Shown here one piece after another: positions 7,563 through 16,375 of a stretch of 16,375 bases of DNA. Both the position numbers and the translations under genes were made by a program. The stretch is taken from NCBI GenBank assembly GCA_028565635.1, contig JAOXYB010023959.1, forward strand, positions 1 through 16,375, written 5' to 3'. The notes beneath the pieces were generated by a model. The model was not told the DNA's origin and searched no databases. It saw only the letters and a list, made by a program, of their open reading frames with translations. The number at the start of each line of letters is the position of its first letter. Position 1 is the stretch's first letter. This DNA comes from Phoronis ovalis. Its lineage: Eukaryota > Phoronida > Phoronidae.

Positions 7563-10500
7563 CTGTAATAACAAAATATAAAAACTGGTTTCAAAGCAAA
7601 TTCAGTACATACAGATTCCTTGCATTAAGAAGTCAGTTTCTGCAGAAATAATGAACTACTAAAGTCAAACAATTTTAACCAATCAAGTTACATAAATCTG
7701 GTGTTATCATCGGCTCTTGTTATTTTATTGCTGGAACATGAATGTTAGAATTCTTGTAACTTAAGCGGGCTAGTGACATTTCAAACCTGAAAACTATATC
7801 AGTCATGATCGATTCTGTGCAGACATTTGTTAAATAACTATCAGATAACAGTATAACAGGTAGATCTAGATCATAGCTGAATTGTTCATCAACTGCAAAT
7901 GCCGATTTCAAAATTCTCATTTGATTGGAAAAGACTGTCTAATATATGGTAAAAAATCATTTAAACTTGAAACATTGACCACAAACCTTCTTGTTTGCAG
8001 TGCCCACATTTTCTTTTGCGCTTGGTTGTATTAGTACCATCCTTGTTAGAAGACCATGACTGTTTTCGACTATTTGCTGCCCCATAAGAATTTCCACCTA
8101 AAATGTAGTTGCCTAACATTAATACTAAAACAAAACTACTTGAGTCTATTTCTGTAAAAAACAACATTTTGCTTTACATGTTTTCTCACTGCATATTGTG
8201 CAATGTTATGCAGGATTCTACTACTAACATTTACAGACAATGGTTACAATAATGCACAAGTTACCAAATCATGCAGTAAGCCTCAAAATATGAATAACAG
8301 GCTAATCAAACTCCAGGCTTGCGATACATATACACGTTAAAATAATTAACTTTATACCATCTGCAGTCATACCATATGATTGACATAAAATGTTAAGCTT
8401 CACAACATATAGTTAAAAATTCTTAAATAGTGCAGTCTGAAAATTATTTCCAAAATGGGGATGCATGAATTTTAAGAAACCATAAACACTTGATAGATAA
8501 ACAAAATAAGTCATGCATGCTAGAATCATATCTGTTATCCACAGTGATTGTACATGGATTGTCATCAGTTGAACGATGCCATACCTGTATCATTTGCATC
8601 AGCCCACTGGAAAAAACTGCAGCCTTGACCTCTACCTTTGGCACATGAATGAAACTGGCGATCCTTGTTCGGGCCTTCTTTTGATACAGTCAACCTAAGA
8701 TTTATAATCAGAAAATGTTAAGTTGTTTCCCAATATATTGAGCCCTGTTATAACAATGAAGTGATAATTAACATGAAAACTTTATAATTGTTTTTGACTA
8801 GTTTTGAACCGTCGTGCGGTTAGAGTCAACTACTGCCTCACAGAAACTCGTGTGTCCAAGAATTAGCATGTTTGTTACCAACTTTTTGTAGGGTTGGATT
8901 TACTCCGGGGCAGTCATCACTACTAAGATACTTAGAAAAAGTTGACTGACATTCAAAACATTTCCCATACTTGAACTTTGCTTTTATATTCAACAAGTAA
9001 ATCAACATAATAACAAGACTATAATTTTTTTTTTTACATTATTGGAAATAAAATACTTGAATATAACTATGGTGCAACTGGGGGGAGGGATGAAGTTCTA
9101 TTTTGATCCCTTTTTATCCCATAATTAGAATACATTTTAATGGAACAGAATTTTAAAGCTAATATATCCTACATTTTGAACATTCATACTTACAATTTAC
9201 TAGGTTGTCCACACCCACACACAACAGAGCTTCCATCCATATCACTATTAGAGTGCTGATTAAAATTACTGGAAGCACTGGAAAACATTCACAAACCAAT
9301 TCCACTTTTATATGAGGTAATGTCTCCAAAAAAGATTGTTTATAGTGCAGACCAGGTATTACATGCTATGACGGTACAATTAGAGATGCAGTTTGGATCA
9401 TCTAGAAAATGTCTACAACCCACTAGCACTACAAACTTTTTTAATGATTTATGTTTTAAACAGCCATCATAAGACATATATAGTTACCACTTTTTAACTC
9501 TCTTGAAAACAATTATATTATGACAAACAAAACATCTGGTAGCAGGTAATAGTGGTATTACAGTATCATACCTATGACTTATCTTATTAGACTGTCCTGG
9601 TTGTCTCCATTGAGCAGGTTCTCCACTCCCACTAGAACCAGAAGGACTCTGATCTGCCCATAAGAAAAAATTACAACCTTCTCCTTGAGGTTTTGAACAT
9701 TTGTAAAATTGACGACCTAGAAACAAAATATCCACTTTAAAATTTAAAAAAATTGTTAATTGCACAGTAGTTAGTGTTTATCCTTATATGTTTTAACCCT
9801 TTCATTGCGTCTACCCGGTAGTACCGGGTATAATAAAATGTCGCTAAAATGCGCGTACCCGGGTACTCAATAAATCATAAATCCCTCACTAAAATTAGCG
9901 CCCGTACTGCAAGTGCCATCTATCGTTTTTTCTATAAACTAGAGCATATTTCCACGTGTTTCAAAGCGGCAAACGGTAAAATGGCGGGGCGCAAGGTCCC
10001 ACGCAGACAATTCACTCTAAAAAGGCCTAGCACAAGGGGTGGATTTACCTCTAGCAGTGAAAGGGTTAAATGAAATTGAGGAATTGTTTTGATCAGGTAC
10101 CTATTTGATGTAGGAAACTAGCTAGTTTTCACAAAAATGTTCCTGTGATTTAAGATAGCGAATATTGTTCGGCACAATTTATTCACCATTAATAATTTGA
10201 GTTAAATTTTAGCTTACTTAATGAAAATAATATATATTTTGAAAATAAACAACTCAAAGTTTCTAAATCTGTAACTTATTTTTAACAAAATTTTTAAAAT
10301 CTGAGAAACAGTTTAGTAATATGTAAGGATTATTTGTGCAGTTTCAACTATGCAGTTTGAAAGGTTTTGACTTGAATATGTATTTTTGAATTTTAGATTT
10401 CAAAAATTTAACATTTTAACACAAAATTGGCCATTGTACAGGTCACATGACCTACTTAGAGAAAAATAGGTTACAAATTTCGAAATTTCAAAATATATAC

Positions 10501-13500
10501 TTTCGTTTGTCTATTTTTTTCATTTATTTTGCTTAAATTTAACTTATAAAGTGGGAATATATTGTGCTGAATAATATTATACCTTAATGACTTTATATGG
10601 GCAGGAAACTCTTTTCAGTTCTGATGATCACCTGGATGTGGCAAATCACATGAAATAAAATGAGAAAGGTCCCAAGGCCTCTAATCCAATGCTAATCAGG
10701 ATAGAACCTGAATTCCCAACACTTGCATCCAAGACAAAATGCCTCTGCACCACCAAGTCGTCGACTGGGAACAGATATGCATGCTTCTATGTAACACTTA
10801 AGTATTCACAAGTACCTGTATTTGGGCCTTCTTTTCTGACAGTCAGCAACAGAGCATCTTCTCCACATAGGCATACAATGTCCTGTGTTTCATCTTTACT
10901 AAATGTTGATTTATTCTGAGCTAAAGATGTTAAGGGAGGTCGCTGAACATTTCTGCTATTATCACCAAATCCACTGGTTTGTCCTGCAGCATTCCCAGGA
11001 GAATAATTATTAAATCCTCCTTGGCTAATGCCATTGTTTTGCCTAGGTAATGAATTTGAACTTCCCAACTTAATATTAGTATTGGTGTGTCCACCAGTTC
11101 TAGGCTGTGGATTTGTACTCATGAAGTTGCTGATTGTTACTTTATTTGCACTTGTCCTATTGGTGACATTACTACTATTTGTTGTTACTGATCTTCTTGT
11201 TTGACTACTGGCACTAGTTGTGGTCCGTGTTAAATTACTTTTGTTAGTCCTAGACGCTGTCCTATTATTATTACCTGGAGGAGAATTAAATTTCATTTGA
11301 ATACCAAGCACTTGGCATAAATCTTCATCACATCCAATGCATGCAATGTGTCTGAAAAAAAGATCAAATTAGGTAAATTCAAGAAAGTTAATTCTCACAC
11401 AGACAATTTCTTGCAAAATTTGGATGTGAAATTTATGCAGCAAAACACTCTGTCACTAAGTGATTATTCTCAAATACTACAAGTCTGACAGGTAAGAATG
11501 CATACTCCCAACAAATTATGGTAGATTTAACATTAAATTTTTCAAAGTTAAGGTGTTCAAAGCAGTCTTAATTTGTTTCATCCATCAAACATTAATATAA
11601 TTGTATAAATACTAGGTACTTACTCTAAAGGTATTGTCGGAGGCACATAGCCTTTCCTAAATTTAAACCGAATTCTATGCACTGGCCCTGGTTGACACTG
11701 GAAAAAAAATAGCATAAAATTAACCTCATATACAGAACAAAGCAAGCTACAGAAATGACACACCTAATTGATATTGTAGGTAATAGTTTTTTTTCTATCA
11801 GAATCCTGCTATTGAGAGCTACAATGTATCTGGTATCATACCTGTTTCAAAATTAATAGCAGAATTAGGCTAATTATCGCTTTAGTTTTTGATTGTATCC
11901 TTGGAACGTTCCCATATTTCCCTTTTGCTCTAACGGGGCACTACGTTGTAAGTGTACTTTATACAATAAATTATATTTCTCAATGATGATTATTTTAGTT
12001 CTTTCATCCTTATTCAATAAGGAAAAAGGAATCTGTTCCTTATTTGAATGGGGTCTTAAATAAGGAAAAAGGAGTTGGTTCCTTTCTTATTCGAGTGCAA
12101 GTTTTAAACCATGGGACACTCAAGGTATATGAGTATATGTATGTATCCACAGAAAATACAAAATTTAGCATATGGACAGCATTGTATATCTTACTGTATT
12201 GCAAACAGATTTATCTACACTGGCTTCACATACTGCATTAGGAAACCATACAACAGCACGACAATCTGGAAATCCCATACAGCTCATATAATACCTGAAA
12301 ATATAAATTTAATGTGTAACAACACAACCTGAGTATTGTCATTTTAATCATTTTAAACACATTTTTTTACCAGCCAATAAATAGTATACATTTCCAAAGG
12401 CAATTGCTATGGAATTCAAAGGTGTTAAGGCGAAAGTGTAAACGACAATTCATAGAAAACAACAGAACTTCTGAAACATCCATTCAAATGTTACTTGCAG
12501 GTTTTACTTATTTTTCAGAATAGCAACAAAGAATCCAAGTGCTTAGACAAAAGCTAAGTTTGATTAAAATTAAACCATCTGAAGACAGTGAAATGAAGAA
12601 TAAATTTGTCTATGCATAGACATTGTGTATTTTTTACTGCTCTTTGAATGAATTAAACAACAATTATAATTTATATTGATATTGGCATTTAAAAAAAGAA
12701 TAGCATATTTTTACATACCCTTGTCCATCTTTCTTGGTTTTTATTGTCATGTCAGAACCACACTTAGGGCATTTTCTCACAGGTTGTGTAAAAGTGGGAT
12801 AAATGTCTGTAAAAATAGTGCAGACAATTTAATGGACACCAAGGTAGCTACTGCAACATAATTTTATTACTATAGAGCTATACACTCCAGACTTCAATAC
12901 TGAGCTTAAAAACCTATCAATTTTCTCAAGACTCCTCACATAAACCCCTAGTATTATTAAACAAGTTTATAAAATAAGTTCCATTATTCAACGATTTGGA
13001 AAACTGTGCAATAACACTGTGTTGTTCTTTTCCTGTTGAGCAATGTTATTGTATAGTTGTGACAGCCAATCAGATTCAAGAAAAAAACTTAACTCTACGA
13101 GCGACATGGAGATTATTTATGACTGCACTTCAGGAAGAAAATATTGCAAAAAAGCATTTTAGTTCATGTGACTTGGCACATGATGTGCTAAACAACATAT
13201 GATAAACTGAATTAGCACAAGAAGGTGAGAAGATTTCTAAATACAGTAAAAATATAAAAACGTATATTAACAAACATTTTTTATATGATGGATATTCATG
13301 CAATTACACAAAATACCAAACAGGATACTTGTAACAAAAAGTTAGGCGATAAGCGAGTGAAATAACTTTTCACAAGTGTTCAACTCAGTATTTTCTGTAT
13401 TGCACTTGTAACCATAATATAGCATATTTAAGTACCGTTTTGGTGAACCTCTTGTTTTTCTTCTCCAAAATATGTTTGTAATGCTTCATCAATCTTTGTA

Positions 13501-15775
13501 GCCTGACTCACAGCTTCAATAAATACTTGCTTGTATTTTTGAACTTGTTCCGCCAAAACAACTGAAAGATAACATACAGACCGATAACCCAGCAGGACTG
13601 TCTTCCAAAAGTAAATAGTTTGTACAGTGTTTTTGTCAGTATCACTGTATGCAGTAAATTACAGTAGATGAAATTTTGACACAACAGTTTTTATTTGTAG
13701 AAGAAAACAATCAAACTGGTTATTACATTGTCATTTTTAAAATTGCCTTTAAAATAAACCAATTACTGTAATATTTGGTATCAAATTAAAAAAAAATTCT
13801 ACTCATATAAATATTACAATGAGACACTGGCATTGACAGTGACGACAGGCAGTTTGTGAATCGATCTAGCTATACAAGACTAGCTCTTACCATCTTTATT
13901 CTTCCTTCCCTGACACACCTTCACAAGATCAGCCTCTAGCTCTGCTCTCAAATGAGGCTTGGACATGTTAAACCCCATATCATCATAGCCTAATTGATTA
14001 TATCACTTTATTAGTAGTACAAAACATTGGTGTAAAAAAATATCGAAATGGTGCTGTTTGCATTTTCACATATATTTCACTGTATTCAACATCAATCAAA
14101 TACTAACATTTAGCTGCTGTAATGAAAATGAAGTCAGTAATTAATAATTTTACGTAACTTTTAATTGGCATACTGCAAAATTGATTTATAAATGGTGGGA
14201 ATATACAAATATGGTGACCTTTTAAGCATATGTGGCATAAACACAACAACAACTTTAAACTGAATCAGTCATTTCTATGGACAAGTAAACACCTTAGTAT
14301 AACAAATATGTTTTCCATTATTTCAGTAGCATGCAGTAGTCTTCTGCCAGTCCTTTTTGGATTGCGATCTAAATATAACCTACAATTCAATAAATAAATC
14401 AATTCCAATGCAGCTAATCTTTAGATACCTTCCACTAAACCCATCCCTAGTTCACCAGGTACAAATCTTCCATCAGGTCGTACACCCACATACATTCTTG
14501 ACTTGATAGTCTCGATGTGTTCTGCATGTGTTGCATCAGTTCCTATGCCATGCTTCTCCATAAGTGCAATCAGATCAGCTTCTGTGAGTAGTCCTGGAGG
14601 AGACGTTTCGCCCTCTAACATCTACATCATAAAGTTCAATTTACCATATAACTATTTTGGCAATCTTAAATTTGCAAGTATTTTGTAACATTAGTGACTA
14701 AAATCAACAATTACCACACACAGATCTTCCAACAATAACAGTAATACACATTTTTTGTCGATTTCTATATACAATTATGTTCACTGAAAAACAGAAAATA
14801 AATTCCAGGGGCTTTAAGACATAATTTTATGTAATAGTAGCTAAAATGTTTCACAGGGTGTAAAAGACAATATCACCACATTTGAGAAAAAAAATAACAA
14901 TATTCAAATATCACAAAATTAAAATCGGTAACGAAGTGTCATTTTTTCATTCACAACCATACAACCTGTAAGATGAACGAGTATTTTTTCAAAATAAGCA
15001 AGTACCAAGATCTAACTACCAGTCAGGTTTGTAGCAAATTTCACAAAATTCGGATTGTAATTTTGTTCAAAGAGAGTGAGATTTTTTGTAACATTTGAAA
15101 CATTTTACCAGGAAGTTGAACAAAATTAAGTCTAAACCAATCTTGTCCGCATAATGTCTGTGATAAGACTGGTAAAATTTATGTTTAATACCTCAATTCG
15201 AGATGGCTGAAATGTTTGTCCTTTTTCAAACACTGGCATAACCTTATCACTCCACTTGTCATAAGGATAAACGTCCAAATAGTTCCTTGCAGTAATCATC
15301 AAACCAGATGCAATAAACTGAAATGAGAGAAATTAATCAAATCTTTGGATCTAATGCACTTAAACAGATTTTATATATGAATTTGGTTGTATTCAATGTT
15401 TGACATATTGTAATGTATTGTTCCTAAACATCATTTTTTTGTTAAAATTACATTAGGTCTACTACTGGTTGTTATAATTTTAGATTTTGTAAGGCTTCCA
15501 ATACATAAATTCAAAAAAATCTTTAACTGATTTCACTTTGAATACCTAATATAACAATTATCAAATTGGTTATAATTTTTATAAATATTCAGCACAACTG
15601 GCAGACAAAACACAATTGTTAAAAGTGTTGTGCAGTCTGTTTCTGCTGGAGACATACCACATACCCTCTCATTAGCTATATCAATTTCCACTGTTGTTTC
15701 AAAACCCTGTGCGTCTTGAGAGCAGCACGCTAAGAAGTGACGAACAATGAACTCATAAATCTTTTTATCATTGCC
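7531..15775 (-). CDS. TOP3A: DNA topoisomerase III alpha, C-terminal 644 residues, 14 exons, N-terminus off the right edge
   Basis: Fourteen exons from 15775 to 7531 sum to 1935 nt (644 residues plus TGA) with every junction in phase. The first window residues [18 protein letters not shown] match the type IA core. Residues 85-125 contain [17 protein letters not shown] and [12 protein letters not shown], conserved in topoisomerase III. C231/C234 with C253/C259, and C279/C282 with C310/C313, form two four-cysteine topoisomerase zinc ribbons. A 160-residue Ser/Thr/Asn-rich linker follows. Two GRF zinc fingers lie at about 466-506 and 553-593, and a C-terminal CCHC knuckle at 628-641. The domain order equals human TOP3A, whereas TOP3B lacks the GRF fingers. 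The enzyme passes single strands to dissolve double Holliday junctions with BLM-RMI and decatenates mitochondrial DNA. The catalytic tyrosine is upstream of the window, so activity cannot be judged here. Confidence 0.96.
7987..8097 (-). CDS. TOP3A: TOP3A exon with first half of the CCHC knuckle
   Basis: 111 nt; acceptor CATTTTAG|GT, donor AGAAG|GTTTGT. Encodes a Ser/Asn-rich tail, then [14 protein letters not shown] with a basic run that could act as a nuclear localisation signal and with C628 and C631. Confidence 0.9.
8585..8694 (-). CDS. TOP3A: TOP3A exon completing GRF finger 2
   Basis: 110 nt; acceptor AATCTTAG|G, donor ATACAG|GTATGG. Encodes [20 protein letters not shown] and [14 protein letters not shown], with C578 and C586. 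Finger 2 has Asp-Arg where finger 1 has Gly-Arg before the conserved Gln-Phe. Confidence 0.94.
9194..9277 (-). CDS. TOP3A: TOP3A exon starting GRF finger 2
   Basis: 84 nt; acceptor TGTTTTCCAG|T, donor AAATT|GTAAGT. Encodes [20 protein letters not shown] then GCGQPSK, with C553 and C555 of the second GRF finger. Confidence 0.92.
9572..9716 (-). CDS. TOP3A: TOP3A exon completing GRF finger 1
   Basis: 145 nt; acceptor TTTGTTTCTAG|GT, donor CATAG|GTATGA. Encodes [20 protein letters not shown] then AD, with C491 and C499 and the signature Gly-Arg-x-Phe, followed by a Ser/Gly-rich spacer. GRF fingers bind single-stranded DNA in related proteins. Confidence 0.95.
9797..10065. mobile_element. 269-bp piggyBac-type MITE flanked by TTAA
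   Basis: TTAA occurs at both edges (9793-9796 and 10066-10069), as expected for piggyBac target duplication. The terminal inverted repeats are CCCTTTCATTGC on the left and, inverted, CCCTTTCACTGC on the right (11 of 12 bases). Near the left end is a perfect palindrome TACCCGGTA-G-TACCGGGTA, and 30 bases further GTACCCGGGTAC. There is no transposase. The element is more GC-rich than the intron around it. Its short ORF is incidental. Confidence 0.88.
10816..11351 (-). CDS. TOP3A: TOP3A large exon: end of zinc ribbon 2, Ser/Thr/Asn-rich linker, start of GRF finger 1
   Basis: 536 nt; acceptor TTTTTTTCAG|A, donor ATACAG|GTACTT. It begins [12 protein letters not shown] (C310, C313), then about 150 residues rich in Ser, Thr, Asn, Arg and Gly with no recognisable fold, and ends [20 protein letters not shown], the first half of a GRF finger. 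Such a linker is expected to be disordered and poorly conserved. Confidence 0.93.
11624..11697 (-). CDS. TOP3A: TOP3A exon in zinc ribbon 2
   Basis: 74 nt; acceptor TTTTCCAG|TGT, donor TTAGA|GTAAGT. Encodes [20 protein letters not shown] and TIPL. C282 pairs with C279 of the previous exon. Too short for an ORF call but matches the TOP3A pattern. Confidence 0.93.
12007..12091. repeat. Two tandem copies of a hairpin-forming repeat
   Basis: AATAAGGAA (12016-12024) pairs exactly with TTCCTTATT (12036-12044). About 43 bases on, AATAAGGAA (12059-12067) recurs with an imperfect partner TTCCTTTCTTATT (12079-12091). The loops share AAAGGA. Just upstream, TCCTTATT-C-AATAAGGA (12007-12023) is also palindromic, so the repeat can pair in alternative ways. 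Confidence 0.8.
12195..12294 (-). CDS. TOP3A: TOP3A exon with second half of zinc ribbon 1
   Basis: 100 nt; acceptor TATTTTCAG|G, donor ATACA|GTAAGA. Encodes [20 protein letters not shown] with C253 and C259, then SVDKSVCNT with C279, the first cysteine of the second ribbon. Confidence 0.94.
12719..12806 (-). CDS. TOP3A: TOP3A exon with first half of zinc ribbon 1
   Basis: 88 nt; acceptor TTTTTACAG|AC, donor CAAGG|GTATGT. Encodes [20 protein letters not shown] then TIKTKKDGQ, with C231 and C234 of the first four-cysteine module. The intron splits the module. Confidence 0.94.
13436..13561 (-). CDS. TOP3A: TOP3A exon, visible residues 177-218
   Basis: 126 nt; acceptor ATCTTTCAG|TT, donor AACG|GTACTT. 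Encodes [20 protein letters not shown] and [15 protein letters not shown], matching the helical end of the topoisomerase core before the zinc ribbons. Confidence 0.94.
13891..13989 (-). CDS. TOP3A: TOP3A exon, visible residues 144-176
   Basis: 99 nt; acceptor CAATTAG|GC, donor GATG|GTAAGA. Encodes [20 protein letters not shown] then [13 protein letters not shown], the end of the core helices. Confidence 0.95.
14429..14621 (-). CDS. TOP3A: TOP3A exon, visible residues 80-143
   Basis: 193 nt starting at an ATG codon directly after the AG; donor GGAAG|GTATCT. Encodes [20 protein letters not shown] then [20 protein letters not shown], the most conserved block visible. The internal ATG is not a translation start: the preceding exon reads straight into it. 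Confidence 0.96.
15192..15317 (-). CDS. TOP3A: TOP3A exon, visible residues 38-79
   Basis: 126 nt, phase 0; acceptor CTCATTTCAG|TTT, donor ATTGAG|GTATTA. Encodes [16 protein letters not shown] and [13 protein letters not shown], closely matching the animal topoisomerase III alpha core. Confidence 0.95.
15665..15775 (-). CDS. TOP3A: TOP3A exon, first in window (residues 1-37 of the visible part)
   Basis: 111 nt, phase 0 at both ends; acceptor TTCTTTTTAG|GGC, donor AGAGG|GTATGT. Encodes [20 protein letters not shown], then [17 protein letters not shown], part of the type IA core. The upstream coding exons lie right of the window. Confidence 0.95.
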
Positions 15776-16375
15776 CTAAAAAGAATGATTCCAAAAATAT
15801 AATTATGTACATGTAAGAATAGAAATAATTTAAAGTAGCTAACAAAAGGTTTCCTTTTATAGACAGGTGCCAATCACTGTGAAGTAGTTTTAAAGTGATC
15901 TCTCCCTATATCGAATCGTTCACTTTTGAATCGTCCAGTAAAAGTTTCGGAAAGTGGCGCAGCGTGATGTGCCCTTGGGAACAAACATTGCCACTGAAGG
16001 TGTTATTGCGATGTATAACTACGAGAACAATGATGGCCGCCTGTCAGCCATCTTGGAAGTGATATAGGTTAAACTTACAACTGAACTTTGACCTGTATTT
16101 ACCCTGTACTGAATATGAAGCTGATTGGATAAAAATGAAGCAGTTATTGCGAGACAAAGAAAGCATTTAAGGCCAATACATCACTCATATAGACATTGCA
16201 CATAAATACTTTCACATATTACACATCATGAAACTGATTTTAAATTTCACATTTACACATAATGCTTTCACTTATAACACATAACGAAACTGTTATGGAA
16301 TGGGCGCAACGTAACGTGCACTCTCGGGTACAAACATGGCTGCCAGTCGGCCATGTTGGAAGTAATCGGGGTCAA
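15776..16375 (-). other. TOP3A intron running off the right edge
   Basis: No further TOP3A exon is recognisable in these 600 bases, so the intron continues past the window. It contains the diverged duplicated repeat at 15949-16375. Confidence 0.6.
15949..16375. repeat. Diverged direct repeat pair, second copy cut by the window edge
   Basis: Copy 1 (about 15945-16070) and copy 2 (about 16292-16375) share GGCGCARCGT, ACAAACAT, a GCCAT-type end and TTGGAAGT in the same order, offset about 347 bp. Copy 1 has roughly 50 extra bases in the middle. Between them a CTTTCACATATTACACAT-type unit ending in GAAACTG occurs twice about 54 bp apart (from 16210 and 16264). This looks like part of a larger interspersed repeat. 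Confidence 0.65.

Larger units (their letters stand above)
7563..9193 (-). other. TOP3A introns between the last four exons (GRF2 region to stop)
   Basis: Introns 7563-7986, 8098-8584 and 8695-9193 are AT-rich and contain no repeat, RNA gene or extra exon that I can support. Minor features are a short hairpin (AACCG/CGGTT) near 8808-8822 and an eleven-base T run near 9027-9037. Confidence 0.6.
9278..10815 (-). other. TOP3A introns flanking the GRF1 exon
   Basis: Intron 9278-9571 is featureless. Intron 9717-10815 (1099 bp) carries the TTAA-flanked MITE at 9797-10065; the rest is AT-rich with no coding signal. Confidence 0.65.
11352..13435 (-). other. TOP3A introns around the zinc-ribbon exons
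   Basis: Introns 11352-11623, 11698-12194, 12295-12718 and 12807-13435. The second holds paired hairpins at 12007-12091. Short plus-strand ORFs near 12044-12332, 12676-12861 and 12996-13202 lack any family resemblance; two of them overlap the antisense of TOP3A exons. Confidence 0.6.
13562..15664 (-). other. TOP3A introns among the core exons
   Basis: Introns 13562-13890, 13990-14428, 14622-15191 and 15318-15664. All are AT-rich, and I see no repeat, RNA gene or additional exon in them. Confidence 0.6.

Noticed and set aside
7720-7920. Minus-strand 66-codon ORF in the last TOP3A intron
   Set aside because: Exons on either side join in phase and complete the CCHC knuckle without it; no domain seen.
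8808-8822. AACCG...CGGTT hairpin as a tRNA or regulatory RNA
   Set aside because: Only five base pairs, with no further tRNA arms or conserved loops.
9849-10073. Plus-strand 74-codon ORF rich in Arg and Ser
   Set aside because: It is within and just past the piggyBac-type MITE, resembles no family, and lacks transposase motifs.
10689-10919. Plus-strand 76-codon ORF
   Set aside because: It is the antisense shadow of the TOP3A exon beginning at 10816.
12996-13202. Plus-strand 68-codon ORF antisense to a TOP3A intron
   Set aside because: No recognisable motif and no promoter or splice context; a chance ORF or a decayed repeat.
14503-14688. Plus-strand 61-codon ORF
   Set aside because: Antisense shadow of the conserved TOP3A exon at 14429-14621.

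Overview
This is animal (metazoan) nuclear DNA: very AT-rich, with short exons joined by GT-AG introns of about 250-1300 bp, and with several small non-autonomous transposon-like elements in the introns. There is no bacterial-type gene, rRNA, tRNA or CRISPR array. The intron size and miniature elements would suit an aquatic invertebrate such as a mollusc, but nothing here fixes the phylum.

Three protein-coding genes can be assembled by following reading phase across splice sites. (1) On the minus strand, 5141 down to 273, lie the first six coding exons (262 residues) of a FAM227A-like protein of the FWWh family; the gene continues beyond the left edge. (2) On the plus strand, 5780-6961, is a complete three-exon Chibby (CBY1) gene of 130 residues. 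(3) On the minus strand, 15775 down to 7531, are the last 14 coding exons (644 residues plus stop) of DNA topoisomerase III alpha (TOP3A); the N-terminal half lies beyond the right edge.

FAM227A and CBY1 are head to head and share a 638-bp intergenic region that probably holds a bidirectional promoter. To my knowledge the same pair is head to head in human, so this looks like an old linkage. Chibby acts at the ciliary base, so co-expression of the pair in ciliated cells is a reasonable inference. CBY1 and TOP3A are tail to tail, 569 bp apart between stop codons. TOP3A is a decatenase of the BLM-RMI complex and of mitochondria, and has no evident functional link to the other two.

The remaining sequence is intron. 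It holds a 24-bp tandem array, two diverged inverted repeats, a near-perfect 42-nt hairpin, a 425-bp element with an 8-bp hAT-type target duplication and five internal motif copies, a 269-bp TTAA-flanked piggyBac-type element with two strong palindromes, a pair of repeated hairpins, and a diverged duplicated repeat at the right edge. An in-frame 12-nt microexon candidate lies in FAM227A intron 2. I see no sign of an undescribed multi-gene system. The items most worth checking are the conserved bidirectional pair, the microexon and the structured repeats.
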